The notes under the pieces: generated by a model | Databases searched by the model: none | Told to the model about the DNA's origin: nothing | Seen by the model: the letters and a program-made list of their open reading frames with translations, nothing else | Translations under genes and position numbers: made by a program | Part shown: in pieces, positions 22,561 to 35,642 of the stretch | Position numbering within the stretch: the first letter of the stretch is position 1 | Layout of the letters: each line of letters starts with the position of its first letter | Assembly: GCA_016490735.1 (NCBI GenBank) | Contig: JAEMWC010000263.1 | Location: forward strand, 821,001-885,000 | Reading direction: 5' to 3' | Length of the DNA: 64,000 nt | DNA from: Pachyseris speciosa | Lineage: Eukaryota > Cnidaria > Anthozoa > Scleractinia > Pachyseridae

Positions 22561-25170
22561 CTTACAGTTTCCACTGTAAGCACTCTTACAGTCCGCACTC
22601 TAAGCACTCTTACAGTCCGCACTGTAAGCACTCTTACGGTCCCCACTGTAAGCACTCTTACAGTCCGCACTGTAAGCACTCTTACTGTCCCCACTGTAAG
22701 CACTCTTACAGTCCGCACTGTAAGCACTCTTACAGTTTCCACTGTAAGCACTCTTACTGTCTGCACTGTAAGCACTCTTACAGTCCGCACTCTAAGCACT
22801 CTTACGGTCCGCACTGTAAGCACTCTGACAATCCGCACTGTAAGCAATCTTACTGTCTGCACTGTAAGCACTCTTACAGTTTCCACTGTAAGCACTCTTA
22901 CAGTCCGCACTCTAAGCACTCTTACAGTTTCCACTGTAAGCACTCTTACGGTCCGCGCTGTAAGCACTCTTACAGTCCGCACTGTAAGCACTCTTACGGT
23001 CCGCACTGTAAGCACTCTTACAATCCGCCCTGTAGCACTCTTTCAGTCCGCACTGTAAGCACTCTTACTGTCTGCACTGTAAGCACTCTAACAGTCCGCA
23101 CTGTAAGCACTCTTACAGTTTCCACTGTAAGCACTCTTACAGTCCACACTCTAAGCACTCTTACAGTCCGCACTCTAAGCACTCTTACAGTTTCCACTGT
23201 AAGCACTCTTACGGTTCGCACTGTAAGCACTCTTACAGTCTGCACTGTAAACACTCTTACAGTCCGCACTGTATGCACTCTTACAGTCCGCACTGTAAGC
23301 ACTCTTACTGTCCCCACTGTAAGCACTCTTACAGTCCGCACTGTATGCACTCTTACAGTTTCCACTGTATGCACTCTTACTGTCCCCACTGAATGCACTC
23401 TCACTGTCCCCACTGTAAGCACTCTTACAGTTTCCACTGTAAGCACTCTTACAGTCCGCACTCTAAGCACTCTTACAGTCCGCACTGTAAGCACTCTTAC
23501 GGTCCCCACTGTAAGCACTCTTACAGTCCACACTGTAAGCACTCTTACTGTCCCCTCTGTAAGCACTCTTACAGTCCGCACTGTAAGCACTCTTACAATC
23601 CGCACTGTAGCACTCTTTCAGCCGTACTGTAAGCACTCTTACTGTCTGCACTGTAAGCACTCTTACAGTCCGCACTGTAAGCACTCTTACTGTCTGCACT
23701 GTAAGCACTCTTACAGTCCGCACTGTAAGCACTCTTACAGTTTCCACTGTAAGCACTCTTATAGTCCGCACTCTAAGCACTCTCACAGTCCGCACTCCAA
23801 GCACTCTTACAGTTCCCACTGTAAGCACTCTTACAGTCCGCACTCTAAGCACTCTTACAGTTTCCACTGTAAGCACTCTTACAGTCCGCACTGTATGCAC
23901 TCTTATAGTTTCCACTGTATGCACTCTTACAGTCCGCACTGTAAACACTCTTACAGTCTGCACTGTATGCACTCTTACAGTGCGCACTGTAAGCACTCTT
24001 ACTGTCCCCACTGTAAGCACTCTTACAGTCCGCACTGTATGCACTCTTACAGTTTCCACTCTAAGCACTCTTACAGTCCGCACTGTATGCACTCTTACTG
24101 TCCCCACTGTAAGCACTCTTACAGTTTCCACTGTAAGCACTCTTACAGTCCGCACTCTAAGCACTCTTACAGTCCGCACTGTAAGCACTCTTACGGTCCC
24201 CACTGTAAGCACTCTTACAGTCCGCACTGTAAGCACTCTTACTGTCCCCACTGTAAGCACTCTTACAGTCCGCACTGTAAGCACTCTTACAGTTTCCACT
24301 GTAAGCACTCTTACTGTCTGCACTGTAAGCACTCTTACAGTCCGCACTCTAAGCACTCTTACGGTCCGGACTGTAAGCACTCTCACAATCCGCACTGTAA
24401 GCAATCTTACTGTCTGCACTGTAAGCACTCTTACAGTTTCCACTGTAAGCACTCTTACAGTCCGCACTCTAAGCACTCTTATAGTTTCCACTGTAAGCAC
24501 TCTTACGGTCCGCGCTGTAAGCACTCTTACAGTCCGCACTGTAAGCACTCTTACGGTCCGCACTGTAAGCACTCTTACAATCCGCACTGTAGCACTCTTT
24601 CAGTCCGCACTGTAAGCACTCTTATTTTCTGCACTGTAAGCACTCTAACAGTCCGCACTGTAAGCACTCTTATAGTTTCCACTGTAAGCACTCTTACAGT
24701 CCACACTCTAAGCACTCTTACAGTCCGCACTCTAAGCACTCTTACAGTTTCCACTGTAAGCACTCTTACAGTCCGCACTGTAAGCACTCTTACAGTCTGC
24801 ACTGTAAACACTCTTACAGTCCGCACTGTATGCACTCTTACAGTCCGCACTGTAAGCACTCTTACTGTCCCCACTGTAAGCACTCTTACAGTCCGCACTG
24901 TATGCACTCTTACAGTTTCCACTGTATGCACTCTTACTGTCCCCACTGAATGCACTCTCACTGTCCCCACTGTAAGCACTCTTACAGTTTCCACTGTAAG
25001 CACTCTTACAGTCCGTACTCTAAGCACTCTTACAGTCCCCGCTCTAAGCACTCTTACGGTCCCCACTGTAAGCACTCTTACAGTCCACACTGTAAGCACT
25101 CTTACTCCCCTCTGTAAGCACTCTTACAGTCCGCACTGTAAGCACTCTTACAATCCGCACTGTAGCACTC
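22339..25170. repeat. Higher-order repeat, ~1.56-kb period
   Basis: The same marker string of variants at 22339 recurs at 23895, and rarer private variants such as cactgaatgcactctcactg recur at about 23388 and 24946. Together these show a duplicated block of about 1.56 kb, i.e. about 65 units including several units one or two bases short. Confidence 0.75.
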
Positions 25171-28100
25171 TTTCAGTCCGTACTGTAAGCACTCTTACTG
25201 TCTGCACTTTAAGCACTCTTACAGTCCGCACTGTAAGCACTCTTACTGTCTGCACTGTAAGCACTCTTACAGTCCGCACTCTAAGCACTCTTACAGTTTC
25301 CACTGGAAGCACTCTTACAGTCCGCACTGTAAGCACTCTTACGGTCCGCACTGTAAGCACTCTTACAATCCACACTGTAGCACTCTTTCAGTCCGGACTC
25401 TAAGCACTCTCACAGTTTCCACTGTAAGCACTCTTACAGTCCGCACTGGAAGCACTCTTACGGTCCGCACTGTAAGCACTCTTACAATCCGCAGTGTAGC
25501 ACTCTTTCAGTCCGCACTGTAAGCACTCTTACTGTCGCACTGTAAGCACTCTTACAGTCCGCACTGTATGCACTCTTACAGTTTCCACTCTAAGCACTCT
25601 TACAGTCCGCACTCTAAGCACTCTTACAGTTTCCACTGTAAGCACTCTTACAGTCCGCACTGTAAACACTCTTACGGTCCGCACTGTAAGCACTCTTACA
25701 ATCCACACTGTAGCACTCTTTCAGTCCGCACTGTAAGCACTCTTATTGTCTGCACTGTAAGCACTCTTACAGTCCGCACTGTATGCACTCTTACAGTTTC
25801 CACTGTAAGCACTCTTACAGTCCGCACTGTAAGCACTCTTACAGTCCGCACTCTAAGCACTCTTACAGTCCGCACTGTAAGCACTCTTACAGTCCGCACT
25901 GTAAGCACTCTTACTGTTCCCACTGTATGCACTCTTACAGTTTTCACTTTAAGCACTCTTACTGTCCCCACTGTATGCACTCTTACAGTTTCCACTGTAA
26001 GCACTCTTACAGTCCGCACTCTAAGCACTCTTACAGTCCGCACTGTAAGCACTCTTACAGTCCGCACTGTAAGCACTCTTACTGTCCCCACTGTATGCAC
26101 TCGTAAAGTTTCCACTGTAAGCACTCTTACAGTCCGCACTCTAAGCACTCTTACAGTCCGCACTGTAAGCACTCTTACTGTCCCCACTGTAAGCACTCTT
26201 ACAGTCCGCACTGTAAGCACTCTTACAATCCGCACTGTAGCACTCTTCAGTCCGCACTGTAAGCACTCTTAATGTCCCCACTGTAAGCACTCTTACAGTC
26301 CGCACTGTAAGCACTCTTACAATCCGCACTGTAGCACTCTTTCAGTCCGCACCGTAAGCACTCTTACTGTCTGCACTGTAAGCACTCTTTCAGTCCGCAC
26401 TGTAAGCACTCTTACTGTCTGCACTGTAAGCACTCTTTCAGTCCGCACTGTAAGCACTCTTACTGTCTGCACTGTAAGCACTCTTACAATCCGCACTGTA
26501 GCACTCTTTCAGTCCGCACTGTAAGCACTCTTACTGTCCCCACTGTAAGCACTCTTACAGTCCGCACTGTAAGCACTCTTAGAATCCGCACTGTAGCACT
26601 CTTTCAGTCCGCACTGTAAGCACTCTTACTGTCTGCACTGTAAGCACTCTTTCAGTCCGCACTGTAAGCACTCTTACTGTCTGCACTGTAAGCACTCTTA
26701 CTGTCCGCACTGTAAGCAGTCTTACAGTCCGCACTGTAAGCACTCTTACTGTCTGCACTGTAAGCACTCTTACAGTCCGCACTGTATGCACTCTTACAGT
26801 TTCCACTGTAAGCACTCTTACAGATTCCACTGTAAGCACTCTTACAGTTTCCAATGTAAGCACTCTTACAGTCCGCACTGTAAGCACTCTTACTGTCTGC
26901 ACTGTAAGCACTCTTACAGTCCGCACTCTAAGCACTCTTACAGTCCGCACTGTAAGCACTCTTACTGTCCCACTCGTAAGCACTCTTACAGTTTCCACTG
27001 TAAGCACTCTTACTGTCCCCACTGTATGCACTCTTACAGTTTCCACTGTAAGCACTCTTACAGTCCGCACTGTAAGCACTCTTACAGTCCGCACTGTAAG
27101 CACTCTTACAGTCCGCACTGTAAGCACTCTTACTGTCCGCACTGTAAGCACTCTTACAGTTTCCACTGTAAGCACTCTTACAGTCCGCACTGTAAGCACT
27201 CTTACAGTTTCCACTGTAAGCACTCTTACAGTCCGCACTGTAAGCACTCTTACAGTCCGCACTGTATACACTCTTACAGTCCGCACTGTAAGCACTCTTA
27301 CAGTCCCACTGTAAGCACTCTTACAGTCCGCACTGTAAGCACTCTTACAGTTTCCACTGTAAGCACTCTTACAGTCCGCACTGTATGCACTCTTACAGTC
27401 CCCACTGTAAGCACTCTTACAGTTTCCACTGTAAGCACTCTTACAGTCCGCACTGTAAGCACTCTTACAGTCCGCACTGTAAGCACTCTTACGGTCCCCA
27501 CTGTAAGCACTCTTACAGTCCGCACTGTAAGCACTCTTACTGTCCCCACTGTAAGCACTCTTACAGTCCGCACTGTAAGCACTCTTACTGTCCCCACTGT
27601 AAGCACTCTTACAGTCCGCACTGTAAGCACTCTTACAGTTTCCACTGTAAGCACTCTTACTGTCTGCACTGTAAGCACTCTTACAGTCCGCACTCTAAGC
27701 ACTCTTACGGTCCGCACTGTAAGCACTCTTACAATCCGCACTGTAAGCACTCTTACTGTCTGCACTTAAGCACTCTTACAGTTTCCACTGTAAGCACTCT
27801 TACAGTCCGCACTCTAAGCACTCTTACAGTTTCCACTGTAAGCACTCTTACGGTCCGCACTGTAAGCACTCTTACAGTCCGCACTGTAAGCACTCTTACG
27901 GTCCGCACTGTAAGCACTCTTACAATCCGCCTGTAGCACTCTTTCAGTCCGCACTGTAAGCACTCTTACTGTCTGCACTGTAAGCACTCTAACAGTCCGC
28001 ACTGTAAGCACTCTTACAGTTTCCACTGTAAGCACTCTTACAGTCCACACTCTAAGCACTCTTACAGTCCGCACTCTAAGCACTCTTACAGTTTCCACTG

Positions 28101-30849
28101 TAAGCACTCTTACAGTCCGCACTGTAAGCACTCTTACAGTCTGCACTGTAAACACTCTTACAGTCCGCACTGTATGCACTCTTACAGTCCGCACTGTAAG
28201 CACTCTTACTGTCCCACTGTAAGCACTCTTACAGTCCGCACTGTAAGCACTCTTACTGTCCCCACTGTAAGCACTCTTACAGTCCGCACTGTAAGCACTC
28301 TTACAATCCGCACTGTAGCACTCTTACAGTCCGCACTGTAAGCACTCTTAATGTCCCCACTGTAAGCACTCTTACAGTCCGCACTGTAAGCACTCTTACA
28401 ATCCGCACTGTAAGCACTCTTCAGTCCGCACTGTAAGCACTCTTACTGTCTGCACTGTAAGCACTCTTTCAGTCCGCACTGTAAGCACTCTTACTGTCTG
28501 CACTGTAAGCACTCTTTCAGTCCGCACTGTAAGCACTCTTACTGTCTGCACTGTAAGCACTCTTACAATCCGCACTGTAGCACTCTTTCAGTCCGCACTG
28601 TAAGCACTCTTACTGTCCCCACTGTAAGCACTCTTATAGTCCGCACTGTAAGCACTCTTAGAATCCACACTGTAGCACTCTTTCAGTCCGCACTGTAAGC
28701 ACTCTTACTGTCTGCACTGTAAGCACTCTTTCAGTCCGCACTGTAAGCACTCTTACTGTCTGCACTGTAAGCACTCTTACAGTCCGCACTGTAAGCACTC
28801 TTACAGTCCGCACTGTAAGCACTCTTACTGTCTAAACTGTAAGCACTCTTACAGTCCGCACTGTATGCACTCTTACAGTTTCTACTGTAAGCACTCTTAC
28901 AGTTTCCACTGTAAGCACTCTTACAGTTTCCACTGTAAGCACTCTTACAGTCCGCACTGTAAGCACTCTTACTGTCCTGCACTGTAAGCACTCTTACAAT
29001 CCGCACTGTAAGCACTCTTACAGTCCGCACTGTAAGCACTCTTACTGTCCCCACTGTAAGCACTCTTACAGTCCACTGTAAGCACTCTTACTGTCCCCAC
29101 TGTAAGCACTCTTACAGTTTCCACTGTAAGCACTCTTACAGTCCGCACTGTAAGCACTCTTACAGTCCGCACTGTAAGCACTCTTACAGTCCGCACTGTA
29201 AGCACTCTTACTGTCCCCACTGTATGCACTCTTAAAGTTTCCACTGTAAGCACTCTTACAGTCCGCACTGTAAGCACTTTTACAGTCCGCACTGTAAGCA
29301 CTCTTACAGTCCGCACTGTAAGCACTCTTACTGTCCCCACTGTAAGCACTCTTACAGTCCGCACTGTAAGCACTCTTACAATCCACACTGTAGCACTCTT
29401 TCAGTCCGACTGTAAGCACTCTTATTGTCAGCACTGTAAGCACTCTTACAGTCCGCACTGTAAGCACTCTTACAGTTTCCACTGTAAGCACTCTTACATT
29501 CCGCACTGTAAGCACTCTTACAGTCTGCACTGTAAGCACTCTTACAGTCCGCACTGTAAGCACTCTTACAGTCCGCACTGTAAGCACTCTTACAGTCCCC
29601 TCGTTATGCACTCTTACAGTTTCCACTCTAAGCACTCTTACTGTCCCACTGTATGCACTCTTACAGTTTCCACTTAAGCACTCTTACAGTCCGCACTCTA
29701 AGCACTCTTACAGTCCGCACTGTAAGCACTCTTACAGTCCGCACTGTAAGCACTCTTACTGTCCCCACTGTAAGCACTCTTAAAGTTTCTACTGTAAGCA
29801 CTCTTAGAGTTCCCACTGTAAGCACTCTTACAGTTTCCAATGTAAGCACTCTTACAGTCCGCACTGTAAGCACTCTTACTGTCTGCACTGTAAGCACTCT
29901 TACAATCCGCACTGTAAGCACTCTTACAGTCCGCACTGTAAGCACTCTTACTGTCCCCACTGTAAGCACTCTTACAGTCCGCACTGTAAGCACTCTTACT
30001 GTCTGCACTGTAAGCACTCTTACAGTCCGCACTGTAAGCACTCTTACAGTCCGCACTGTAAGCACTCTTACAGTCCCCACTGTAAGCACTCTTACAGTCC
30101 GCACTGTAAGCACTCTTACAGTCCGCACTGTAAGCACTCTTACAGTCCGCACTGTAAGCACTCTTACTGTCTGCACTGTAAGCACTCTTACAGTCCGCAC
30201 ACTAAGCACTCTTACAGTTTCCACTGTAAGCACTCTTACAGTCCGCACTGTAAGCACTCTTACAGTCCGCACTGTAAGCACTCTTACTGTCCCCACTGTA
30301 TGCACTCTTACAGTTTCCACTCTAAGCACTCTTACTGTCCCCACTGTATGCACTCTTACATTTCCACTGTAAGCACTCTTACAGTCCGCACTGTAAGCAC
30401 TCTTACAGTCCGCACTGTAAGCACTCTTACAGTCCCCACTGTAAGCACTCTTACAGTCCGCACTGTAAGCACTCTTACGGTCCGCACTGTAAGCACTCTT
30501 ACAATCCACACTGTAGAACTCTTTCAGTCCGCACTGTAAGCACTCTTACTGTCTGCACTGTAAGCACTCTTACAGTCCGCATTGTATGCACTCTTACAGT
30601 TTCCACTCTAAGCACTCTTACAGTCCGCACTCTAAGCACTCTTACAGTTTCCACTGTAAGCACTCTTACAGTCCGCACTGTAAGCACTCTTACGGTCCGC
30701 ACTGTAAGCACTCTTACAATCCACACTGTAGCACTCTTTCAGTCCGCACTGTAAGCACTCTTACGTCTGCACTGTAAGCACTCTTACAGTCCGCACTGTA
30801 TGCACTCTTACAGTTTCCACTTTAAGCACTCTTACTGTCCCCACTGTAA

Positions 30850-32120
30850 GCACTCTTACAGTTTCCACTCTAAGCACTCTTACTGTCCCCACTGTATGCA
30901 CTCTTACAGTTTCCACTGTACGCACTCTTACAGTCCGCACTCTAAGCACTCTTACAGTCCGCACTGTAAGCACTCTTACAGTCCGCACTGTATGCACTCT
31001 TACTGTCCCCACTGTATGCACTCTTACAGTTTCCACTCTAAGCACTCTTACTGTCCCCACTGTATGCACTCTTACAGTTTCCACTGTAAGCACTCTTACA
31101 GTCCGCACTCTAAGCACTCTTACAGTCCGCACTGTAAGCAGTCTTACAGTTTCCACTGTAAGCACTCTTACAGTCCGCACTCTAAGCACTCTTACAGTCC
31201 GCACTGTAAGCACTCTTACAGTCCGCACTGTAAGCACTCTTACAGTCCGCACTGTATGCGCTCTTACTGTCCCCACTGTATGCACTCTTACAGTTTCCAC
31301 TCTAAGCACTCTTACTGTCCCCACTGTATGCACTCTTACAGTTTCCACTGTAAGCACTCTTACAGTCCGCACTCTAAGCACTCTTACAGTCCGCACTCTA
31401 AGCTCTCTTACAGTCCGCACTGTAAGCACTCTTACAGTCCGCACTGTAAGCACTCTTACAGTCCGCACTGTATGCACTCTTACTGTCCCCACTGTATGCA
31501 CTCTTACAGTTTCCACTCTAAGCATTCTTACTGTCCCCACTGTATGCACTCTTACAGTTTCCACTGTAAGCACTCTTACAGTGCGCACTCTAAGCACTCT
31601 TACAGTCCGCACTGTAAGCACTCTTACAGTCCGCACTGTAAGCACTCTTACTGTCCCCACTGTATGCACTCTTACAGTTTCCACTCTAAGCACTCTTACT
31701 GTCCCCACTGTATGCACTCTTACAGTTTCCACTGTAAGCACTCTTACAGTCCGCACTCTAAGCACTCTTACAGTCCGCACTGTAAGCACTCTAACAGTCC
31801 GCACTGTAAGCACTCTTACTGTCCCCACTGTATGCACTCTTACAGTTTCCACTCTAAGCACTCTTACTGTCCCCACTGTAAGCACTCTTACAGTTTCCAC
31901 TCTAAGCACTCTTAATGTCCCCACTGTATGCACTCTTACAGTTTCCACTGTAAGCACTCTTACAGTCCGCACTCTAAGCACTCTTACAGTCCGCACTCTA
32001 AGCACTCTTACAGTCCGCACTGTAAGCACTCTTACTGTCCCCACTGTATGCACTCTTACAGTTTCCACTGTAAGCACTCTTACAGTCCGCACTCTAAGCA
32101 CTCTTACAGTCCGCACTGTA
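30850..32120. repeat. Short higher-order repeat of 7-11 units
   Basis: In this part the variant words follow a recurring order (tttcc/ctctaag, tcccc/gtatg, tttcc/gtaag, tccgc/ctctaag, one to three tccgc/gtaag, tcccc/gtatg), repeated at least five times with block lengths of 7 to 11 units. Confidence 0.75.
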
Positions 32121-33474
32121 AGCACTCTTACTGTCCCCACTGTAAGCACTCTTACAGTCCGCACTGTAAGCACTCTTACAATCCGCACTGTAGCACTCTT
32201 TCAGTCCGCACTGTAAGCACTCTTACTGTCCCCACTTTAAGCACTCTTACAGTCCGCACTGTAAGCACTCTTACAATCCGCACTGTAGCACTCTTTCAGT
32301 CCGCACTGTAAGCACTCTTACTGTCTGCACTGTAAGCACTCTTTCAGTCCGCACTGAAGCACTCTTACTGTCTGCACTGTAAGCACTCTTTCAGTCCGCA
32401 CTGTAAGCACTCTTACAATCCGCACTGTAGCACTCTTTCAGTCCGCACTGTAAGCACTCTTACTGTCCCCACTGTAAGCACTCTTACAGTCCGCACTGTA
32501 AGCACTCTTACAATCCGCACTGTAGCACTCTTTCAGTCCGCACTGTAAGCACTCTTACTGTCTGCACTGTAAGCACTCTTTCAGTCCGCACTGTAAGCAC
32601 TCTTACTGTCTGCACTGTAAGCACTCTTACTGTCCGCACTGTAAGCAGTCTTACAGTCCGCACTGTAAGCACTCTTACTGTCTGCACTGTAAGCTCTTAC
32701 AGTCCGCACTGTATGCACTCTTACAGTTTCCACTGTAAGCACTCTTACAGTTTCCACTGTAAGCACTTACAGTTTCCACTGTAAGCACTCTTACAGTCCG
32801 CAGTGTAAGCACTCTTACTGTCTGCACTGTAAGCACTCTTACAGTCCGCACTCTAAGCACTCTTACTGTCCCCACTGTATTCACTCTTACAGTTTCCACT
32901 GTAAGCACTCTTACAGTTTCCACTGTAAGCACTCTTACAGTCCGCACTGTAAGCACTCTTACAATCCGCACTGTAGCACTCTTTCAGTCCGCACTGTAAG
33001 CACTCTTACTGTCTGCACTGTAAGCACTCTTACAGTCCCCACTGTAAGCACTCTTACAGTTTCCACTGTAAGCACTCTTACAGTCTCCACTGTATGCACT
33101 CTTACTGTCCCCACGGTAAGCACTGTTACAGTTTCCACTGTAAGCACTCTTACAGTCCGCACTGTATGCACTCTTACAGTTTCCACTGTAAGCACTCTTA
33201 CAGTTTCCACTGTATGCACTCTTACTGTCCCCACGGTAAGCACTCTTACAGTTCGCACTGTATGCACTCTTACAGTTTCCACTGTAAGCACTCTTACAGT
33301 CCGCACTGTATGCACTCTTACAGTTTCCACTGTAAGCACTCTTACGGTCCGCGCTGTAAGCTCTCTTACAGTCCGCACTGTAAGTACTCTTACATTCCGC
33401 ACTGTAAGCACTTTTACAGTCCCCACTGTAAGCATTCTTACCTTCTGTACTATAAGCTTTTACATTTCGCACTT

Positions 33475-33780
33475 AAATTAGTTCTTAGGGGTTACTGGAG
33501 TCTAAATTCTTGCAATTCACTGAGTTATACGTAGGGTTTAGTCTACACGGTTTTTGGGAATGGCTCTTTGAGAAGTGCAATCTCCCATTTTTAAAGTGTA
33601 CCTAGCCCAAAGATATATTTTTCGCTGAAATAAATCTTTGCACCTTTTCTTTTCTCTTTTTTGTTTTTACTTTATTTCCACACCGCGGTGGACTGAGTTA
33701 CAGTTACTTACATCAATATTGCATTGCGGTGGTTACAATACTGAGAAATGATACATAGACTATTGAAAACATGAGACTAA
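33475..33780. other. Satellite flank with a solo AGTGY-type MITE end
   Basis: TTAA at 33591-33594 is followed by AGTGTACCTAGCCCAAAG and a ttttcgctgaaataaatc stretch that resembles the inverted right end of the 14512-16432 element. No opposite end was found, so this is probably a truncated relic. Confidence 0.4.
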
Positions 33781-33784
33781 TACA

Positions 33785-33940
33785 CTACCAAGCTTCGAAC
33801 TGGTTCCAGAAGGAGGCTGTTTTCTTGCAGGAAACTAAAAGGTGGTTTAACGTCTGCTTCTCACATTTGCAAAAGGTGCAGAGGTCGCTTTCTTTCATGC
33901 CATCACGATATAAACTCATTTGAGTAATAACAATAATAAT
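33785..33940 (-). pseudogene. LINE C C-terminal zinc-knuckle fragment
   Basis: Minus-strand reading gives MSLYRDGMKESDLC, then CTFCKCEKQTLNHLLVSC and FWNQFEAW, the same Cys-x2-Cys ... His ... Cys tail as in LINE A (12590-12670). It marks the 3' end of LINE C coding. Confidence 0.75.
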
Positions 33941-33949
33941 AACTGTCTG

Positions 33950-34245
33950 AGCTAATCGTCCACGCAAAGTACAGCAAGGACGCAGCTCAACAATGTCGAA
34001 CCGAAAGCATATACAAGGCGCCGCTGGCAACCGCTATACGGTCCATGTATGACCTTGGAGCACAGCATACAGCCCGCTAGAATAAGCCGTATGTTGGTTT
34101 TTGCTGAGGGAGGAAAACCGGAGTACCCGGAGATAAACCCTCGGAGCAGGGCCGAGAACCAACACAAACTCAGCCCACTTATGGCGTCACCACCGGGAAT
34201 CGAACCCGGTGCCACATTGGTGGGAGGCTTTCTGATTCGGTGGTT
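33950..34245 (-). mobile_element. tRNA-derived SINE (minus strand)
   Basis: On the minus strand a B-box-like GGTTCGATTCCCGG is followed by a body with aagtgggctgagtttg and ggttctc, the same text as the plus-strand SINE at 55708-55945. The A-box side is less clear. It splits LINE C between its knuckle and its thumb region. Confidence 0.65.
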
Positions 34246-34654
34246 CTTCTCCAAGATTTTGGAATGGAATGGCGTCGACTAGATGGCGTAAATGGCAATT
34301 TAAAATTGAACTTTGCCGATTAAATTCCGGTGGATTAAAAAAAATGCTTGTGTTCGTTCAGTAGATCAGTTATGTATAAGACATTACTCTCGAACCAATC
34401 TCGGTAAAACACAGGTTTCTTTTCAATCAAAATATTACAGTTATTCCACAAAATTTTGGAACTATAGTTATTATCATTTCTCTTTGACTAGGTGCTTAAA
34501 CTCTTGCCAGTAGCTTAGAATTGAGCATTAAAAATTTGCAAGTCTTCTAAGTTAAGGAGGTCAGTTTTATAGTTGCAGCTTAGTAAGAAGGCGAGATTGC
34601 CATTGACTTACAGCATGATCTGGGATTAATTTCCAGGAAGCAAGCGTTTGATCT

Positions 34655-35193
34655 TTAATTCTTACTATTAACCCATGCTATTTTTAGTGCTTTTTGCTTA
34701 ATTGAAGAATCACACATTTTTAAGCCGCCGTTGTTTCTTTCGGCAATGATAGTGCTTTTCTTTATTTTAGCTGGTTTTCCGTCCCAAACGAAATTAAAGT
34801 TAATGTTGTTTATTTGTTTTATGTAGAGATTTGGAACAGTAAGTACAGATGTGTTGTAGATCACCTTTGAAAGACCGAGAGTTTTGACTATGTTGATTTT
34901 CCCGTATAACGTTAGCTTTCTTTTCTTCCATGCTTTGAGGGATTGCTCTAAATCTCGTATTTTAACAGCGAAATTTATCTCATCCACACTTGTTTGATCG
35001 TATGAAAAGAAGATTTCAAGCGAGTTTATTGGATCTTTTGGCCATTTAAAACCAAACGGGGTTTCTTGGTTTTTTTCTCCATTATCCTAGCCACATTGCT
35101 TAAGTTTTAGATGTGTTAATTTCAAGACCAGATTGAGTGCTGAATTCATTTAGAAGGCGGAGTAAATGGGTAACGGTTCCTTATCTTGTACCA
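34655..35193 (-). pseudogene. LINE C reverse transcriptase, thumb region
   Basis: Minus strand: LLNEFSTQSGLEINTSKT, MWLG (with stops), then an intact stretch 34987-34655 with IRDLEQSLKAWKKRKLTLYG, INIVKTLGLSKVIYN, FNFVWDG and NNGGLKMCD. These are the post-YADD motifs of L1/Tx1 ORF2. Directly upstream (35194) lies the TA of transposon X copy 2, which cuts the coding region just after YADDTAVF. Confidence 0.75.
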
Positions 35194-35642
35194 TAGCCAG
35201 AAATCCTATACAACATGGCTTCCAAAATGGCCGCAAGCATGCGCGCAACACGCACATACGGATTTAACATGGCGGCGAAACATAAAAGAAAATGAGGGGA
35301 AAATAATATTGTTTTGCATTTTGTGGCGTAGCCGCACAAAACTAAGTATTTCACATGATTTTAGTCGAGAGAGTCAAGTTCGAACCATGTTGTAGTTGAG
35401 TAAAATATGAGAAAAAAATGGTTCTAAACAGTGCCTTTTTGATCGAAATCATCTCATAAACTAGCCACACTTTTCTCTCAATGTTCCTTTAAATAGGTAT
35501 TACCTTCATGGTTTCCTTAGTCGGCAACGAGGAAACAACTGCACCGAATTAATTTCCCACAATCTTATTCAAAAGATAAGATATAAAGCTCGCAAAAATA
35601 ACATTTTTGGTCCTAACAAATTTCCTTAACATGGTGTGTTTT

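Larger units (their letters stand above)
18706..33474. repeat. 24-bp hairpin satellite array, ~14.7 kb
   Basis: Head-to-tail array of a 24-bp unit: arm ACTGTAAG, loop CACT, arm CTTACAGT, spacer CCGC. The arms are perfect reverse complements, so each unit is an 8-bp-stem, 4-nt-loop hairpin; because the next unit starts with ACTGTAAG again, CTTACAGT can also pair forwards across the CCGC spacer. The CACT loop is nearly invariant, while the spacer side varies among a few words (gtccgc, gtttcc, gtcccc, gtctgc, atccgc). After subtracting the 568-bp insert it holds roughly 590 units. Edge units are degenerate (18706-18780, 33390-33474), the core is homogeneous, and blocks of units are repeated as higher-order repeats. 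No promoter, splice or domain evidence for coding. Confidence 0.97.

Noticed and set aside
18706..33474. Long open frames on both strands of the satellite (up to 534 codons) as repeat-protein genes
   Set aside because: They follow from a stop-free 24-bp unit; overlapping frames on both strands are open alike, frames shift at every shortened unit, and no start context, splice signal or unique domain is present.
18706..33474. Array as a CRISPR or similar repeat-spacer system
   Set aside because: Units are contiguous 24-mers with only short variable words, no unique spacers, no cas-like genes, and the locus is eukaryotic.
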